A stretch of 64,000 nucleotides of DNA. Source: Phaeobacter italicus. Its GTDB lineage: Bacteria; Pseudomonadota; Alphaproteobacteria; Rhodobacterales; Rhodobacteraceae. The stretch is from the NCBI RefSeq assembly GCF_001258055.1, contig NZ_CVRM01000033.1:215529-279528 (forward strand). The letters run 5' to 3'. The notes under the pieces were generated by a model. It was not told the DNA's origin, searched no databases, and worked only from the letters and a program-made list of their open reading frames with translations. This document shows positions 61,159 to 64,000 of this stretch, piece by piece. Made by a program: the position numbers and the translations under genes. Numbering within the stretch: the stretch's first letter is position 1; every line of letters begins with the position of its first letter.

Positions 61159-61959
61159 CTATGTGGGCTTGGCGATGGCGGTGGCGAAAACCTGATACCC
61201 GTACAGTGTCCCGGCTATCGCCCGGCGCTTGTATTCAGCTACCAGGCCGGAAAACAATTCTTGGCCGATCTCCCCCCTGTCAAACATCCGCTTTGCCGTT
61301 TCTTCGACCCACGGCAGCATCTGATCGTTATCCGCGATCGTTCGACTTTGAACATCAAATTCGGTCACTTCGAAATCAGCCGCTATCATCAAAGAACGCA
61401 TTTTTGCGACGATATGAGGGTCAGTCACAAACTCATCGACGAAGGCGCGTGCGCAAGCGTTGAGCGGATCGTTCGGGCTGTTGCTCAGGCTGGCTTTTGA
61501 AAAGTCCGCATCGCAAACCACAAGGTTGCCATCAGCTTTCAGGACACGCCGCGCCTCTTTCAAAAGTGGAGCGGGGTCCACAACATGGGTCAGGACGGTA
61601 TGAAGAATGAGGTTGCAAACCGAATTGTCATCAAGCGGCAATGCGGTCCCGTCCGCGACTTCAAAGGTGATGTTGGCATACTGCTTTGCTCGGCCTCTTG
61701 CCACTTTGACAAAGCCAGAGGATGGTTCGAAGGCCATGACCCGTTCAGGTTCGGCATGGGCTGCGATCCGCCGGGTAACGGCCCCGGCACCAGCCCCGAC
61801 CTCGACAGTGACGCTACCTTCCGCAAATCTTAATTTTGAGAGATACGTTGCAACGATGCTCTCCATTTGGGGATCCGATTGTCGTGCGTCCATCGAGTCG
61901 GCGAATGCTGCAATGAATTCTTCGCCCGCTGCATCTACGTTCTGAAAGGGATCGGACAT
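61159..61959 (-). CDS. Class I SAM-dependent methyltransferase (island cargo)
   Basis: A 266-residue methyltransferase. SAM motif I is VTVEVGAGAGAVTRRI near residue 50, then VMAFEPSSGFVKVAR, the acidic ADGTALPLDDNSVCN and LLKEARRVLKADGNLVVCD. This is the Methyltransf_11/UbiE-like small-molecule group. Start at MSDPFQNVDAAG, with AAGGAG about ten bases upstream. Substrate unknown. It is a lone gene between diverged direct repeats inside the putative dusA island. Confidence 0.88.
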   Translation of the reverse strand: MSDPFQNVDAAGEEFIAAFADSMDARQSDPQMESIVATYLSKLRFAEGSVTVEVGAGAGAVTRRIAAHAEPERVMAFEPSSGFVKVARGRAKQYANITFEVADGTALPLDDNSVCNLILHTVLTHVVDPAPLLKEARRVLKADGNLVVCDADFSKASLSNSPNDPLNACARAFVDEFVTDPHIVAKMRSLMIAADFEVTEFDVQSRTIADNDQMLPWVEETAKRMFDRGEIGQELFSGLVAEYKRRAIAGTLYGYQVFATAIAKPT

Positions 61960-62660
61960 CCAAAAAACACTCCTTCTCATCCTATCAAATCATAATAGCA
62001 GACCTTCGTGATCGGCGCAGCATCATGCAGTTGGGCTCGCTGCCGCCTTGCGGCGACGCAGCGCCGGGCTGTCTGCCGTGACAGCGTTCCTGGCTACCCG
62101 TGATCGGCTCGAGCCAGCCCAAACGAGACATTCGAACCGGGGGCAGCGGGAACTCTGCCGCAAAGGCAAAAGATCTCGCAGTATTTCCCGGAAGCGGACA
62201 TTCCAGGCTCCGCGATCTGTCATGCCGATGCTGCGCCTCGCTCAAACGTCAGCGAAGCGCAGATAGCGACCTTTGCAAAGTCTTCGGATCTGGCGGCATG
62301 GCGAGCACTCCCTGCCGCAGGCGCAAAGGGAAAAGCTGCCCTTCGCCGCACGTGCAGCCGCGAACACCTTTAGATGTCGGCTAAGCGGACATAGCGCCAT
62401 TTCGCTGCGGCTGTGCGAACGTCAACTTTGGACGCGTCGGCTGTGTCAAAAACGGTCGAATCCGCCGGTGACAGAAAGGGTTAATTTTGGCACATCCTAC
62501 GGTGCGGGGAAAGTCTGGAACGAACCTCAGTTTAACCAATGCTGCGTGATGAACCAAAGTCTGATTTAATGCCGTTACTCTCAATCCGTTACAACTATCG
62601 ACTTTGGACCAAAATCATGATAATCGGAGTGTAATTATTATTGCAAATCATGAGGTTACC
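61960..62660. other. Long non-coding stretch with degenerate repeats
   Basis: About 700 bp without a coding frame I can support on either strand. It contains repeat copy B (62257-62365) and several short recurring words such as GCGGACATT/GCGGACATA (near 62192 and 62381) and AACTTTGG/AATTTTGG (near 62426 and 62486), which look like decayed intergenic repeat units. The last 60 bp before the next gene are AT-rich and may hold its promoter. Confidence 0.5.
62257..62365 (+). repeat. Diverged direct repeat, copy B
   Basis: Starts GCGCAGATAGCGACCTTTGC and includes AAGCTGCCCTTCGCCGCACG and GTGCAGCC. Same orientation as copy A, about 1.32 kb away, so the two bracket the methyltransferase gene. Confidence 0.65.
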
Positions 62661-63722
62661 TTGGATCGTTTTAGTACACCTAAATATGTTGTAGCATTTG
62701 CATCCACCCTATTTTGGGCGCTCGGAACTGCCAGCACGGCGCAAGAGTTCTCCCTACGTATGACCGCGTCGATAGATGAAATCAGATCCTCCGTTGATCC
62801 CTCGGTCGATAACTCTGGTTTCGAAGCCATTTTTGAGCCCGGCTCAACAAAATCTTTGTCACTAACGGTTAACTTTAGTGGTCCGGGGCAGCCAATCATC
62901 TCTGGAGAACGGCTAATCGACAGGGATTTGATAACAGGCGCGACAGTGTCCATGGATGGATACGAAGCCGTTATCCCAGGCGGATCCGTAATCACCAATG
63001 ATCAGCAATCAGGCAGCACACATATCGACGAGATGTTAATCGTCCCTGTTGCCGATGAAAGCGCTCCGAAGGCTGGCACATACAACCTGAAAGACATAGC
63101 TGTGCGCTTTAGCTCGCTATATGAAGATGTTGTCAAAGATGGGGAAACCACCGTACAGGCTGTTGCAACGTTGGGCGAGATTGTTGACCCGAAACAACAC
63201 AGGGGCACGGTCCAGTTGGCGTTCACTAACCCCGCCGCAGAAGGCTACTTGGGTCGAGCAACCGTGCAAGCCAATATCAATACATGGGAAGTCGTGGCCT
63301 CGGGCGGCTCCGGGTTCAGCGCAGGAGAGCCATCGGCCGAACTCTCTCAAACAGATCTATTCAAACTAGGCGAAAAAATTGTCTATTGCATGGCACCCAG
63401 AGGCCTACGGGGTGTGATCCGTGTCACCGACATAACCCATGATATGGGCAATCGAGGCAGGCATTCGCAGAACCCGGAACGGGTGCGAAACCAAGCTAAA
63501 GAGGCAGGTGCCGAATACCGAGCTCTAGAGATATTCATGGGGTATGGCGGCTTGTTGGGGGAATACAAGCAAGGCATCTACTTTATTACCGTTTTTGAAA
63601 ACGAGCGCGGCGAAATTTTCGTCAACCGCAAGGCCGGAATTGGTACACCAAACTCCAACTACAAACGCGAAAACGACCCTTGCCCCATGAATCAATGGGT
63701 ATCTGTTGACGCGTTTCGATAA
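62661..63722 (+). CDS. Unknown secreted protein in the island
   Basis: About 353 residues. With a TTG start at 62661 (GAGG five bases upstream) the N-terminus MDRFSTPKYVVAFASTLFWA ends in TASTAQ, a good signal peptide; a TTG at 62604 would bury this behind 19 residues. The mature N-terminal half is beta-rich, with Ser/Thr/Gly strands (FSGPGQPIISGERLIDR, YEAVIPGGSVITND). The C-terminal half has mixed helix and strand (RVRNQAKEAGAEYRALEIFM, GIYFITVFENERGEIFVN) and two cysteines. No family recognised. Codon use looks more AT-rich than its chromosomal neighbours, consistent with transfer. Confidence 0.65.
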   Translation: MDRFSTPKYVVAFASTLFWALGTASTAQEFSLRMTASIDEIRSSVDPSVDNSGFEAIFEPGSTKSLSLTVNFSGPGQPIISGERLIDRDLITGATVSMDGYEAVIPGGSVITNDQQSGSTHIDEMLIVPVADESAPKAGTYNLKDIAVRFSSLYEDVVKDGETTVQAVATLGEIVDPKQHRGTVQLAFTNPAAEGYLGRATVQANINTWEVVASGGSGFSAGEPSAELSQTDLFKLGEKIVYCMAPRGLRGVIRVTDITHDMGNRGRHSQNPERVRNQAKEAGAEYRALEIFMGYGGLLGEYKQGIYFITVFENERGEIFVNRKAGIGTPNSNYKRENDPCPMNQWVSVDAFR

Positions 63723-63951
63723 CTTCGCAGCAGCCGCCAAGACATTTGGATGCATCGTTGAGGGGGGCGTGTATGGCTTGGGCGAGTACGCACACCACTC
63801 AAGGCTTTGGAATAAGCCCCTTATCAACAGTCCAGGTCTACCTGAAGCGAAGATCATTCCGGAACCGGATGACCTCTATCACCCGTTCCCGCTGCAGGCG
63901 GGCCTGTCTTATGCAAGTGTCGGTAACGCTCCACCGGTCCTCGGCGTGTTG
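63723..63951. other. Region after the island gene, no supported gene
   Basis: An 87-codon plus-strand frame (63706-63969) overlaps the preceding gene and runs into the terminal repeats; it has no ribosome binding site and I do not accept it. It could be a remnant interrupted by the insertion element. Confidence 0.35.
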
Positions 63952-64000
63952 ATTGTCACTGAGAACTGACCCGGTAGCCCTATAAATTGTCACTGAGAAT
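63952..64000. mobile_element. Probable terminus of an IS21-type insertion sequence
   Basis: ATTGTCACTGAGAA occurs at 63952-63965 and again at 63986-63999 (34-bp period); the first copy continues CTGACCCGGTAGCCC. Multiple short repeats with a TGTCACTGAGAACTGACCC-like sequence are typical of IS21-family ends. The transposase genes would lie outside the window. Confidence 0.45.

Noticed and set aside
60792..61463. 223-codon plus-strand frame across the dusA junction region
   Set aside because: Half of it is antisense to the well-supported methyltransferase, the rest covers repeat DNA; composition looks random (Ser/Arg/Cys-rich) and there is no ribosome binding site.
63706..63969. 87-codon plus-strand frame at the right end
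   Set aside because: Overlaps the preceding gene, has no ribosome binding site and ends inside the IS-like terminal repeats.

Overview
The window looks like a chromosomal segment of a marine alphaproteobacterium of the Roseobacter group (Rhodobacteraceae/Roseobacteraceae; Phaeobacter-, Ruegeria- or Leisingera-like). This is judged from the proteins and gene order: lptFG-lptD-surA-pdxA-rsmA next to divergent pepA-holC, prfA-prmC-DUF4167, an RSP_2648-type PIN protein, tandem SpeB/GbuA ureohydrolases, a LuxI-type synthase and a DUF4347/RTX exoprotein. GC is high by eye except at the right end. No tRNA, rRNA or CRISPR was found.

Left third (1-30 kb) is mostly conserved core. It runs: a 5'-truncated glnE; an rRNA methyltransferase and a PIN protein; a luciferase-like oxidoreductase, an M48 peptidase and mazG on the minus strand; an M20 amidohydrolase followed by two ureohydrolases (agmatinase-like and guanidinobutyrase-like); prfA-prmC; a DUF4167 protein; the outer-membrane biogenesis/vitamin B6/ribosome operon lptF-lptG-lptD-surA-pdxA-rsmA; divergent pepA-holC; then MarC, an ABC-F protein, an MFS pump and ndk.

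Middle (30-48 kb) is accessory and regulatory. It holds small stress/membrane proteins, a mannose-1-phosphate guanylyltransferase-like protein that seems to have lost its catalytic residues, and a SulP transporter with a DUF2892 protein and a Crp/Fnr regulator. Next comes a signalling block: a NarL-type response regulator divergent from a secreted cofactor-less SUOX-fold protein, a PAS-HisKA-HATPase-REC-Hpt hybrid kinase, a second hybrid kinase with a multi-pass membrane sensor, and a LuxI acyl-homoserine lactone synthase with no LuxR neighbour. A giant secreted RTX protein lies convergently behind luxI. I read this block as a candidate quorum/two-component phosphorelay that may control surface behaviour; it is the most interesting system in the window.

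Right third (48-60.5 kb) is transport. A sulfotransferase precedes a cobalamin riboswitch with a BtuFCD-like vitamin B12 importer. Then comes a divergent regulon of an XRE-cupin repressor, a peptide-type ABC importer, an M24 X-Pro-type peptidase and a GAF protein, with two AT-rich palindromes between the divergent arms.

At about 60.73 kb the 5' end of dusA is cut off after its first 23 codons and replaced by unrelated, more AT-rich DNA. That DNA carries a methyltransferase flanked by diverged direct repeats, an unknown secreted protein, and at the extreme end what looks like an IS21-type terminus. dusA is a known integration hotspot, so 60.73 kb to the window end is probably the left part of a genomic island.
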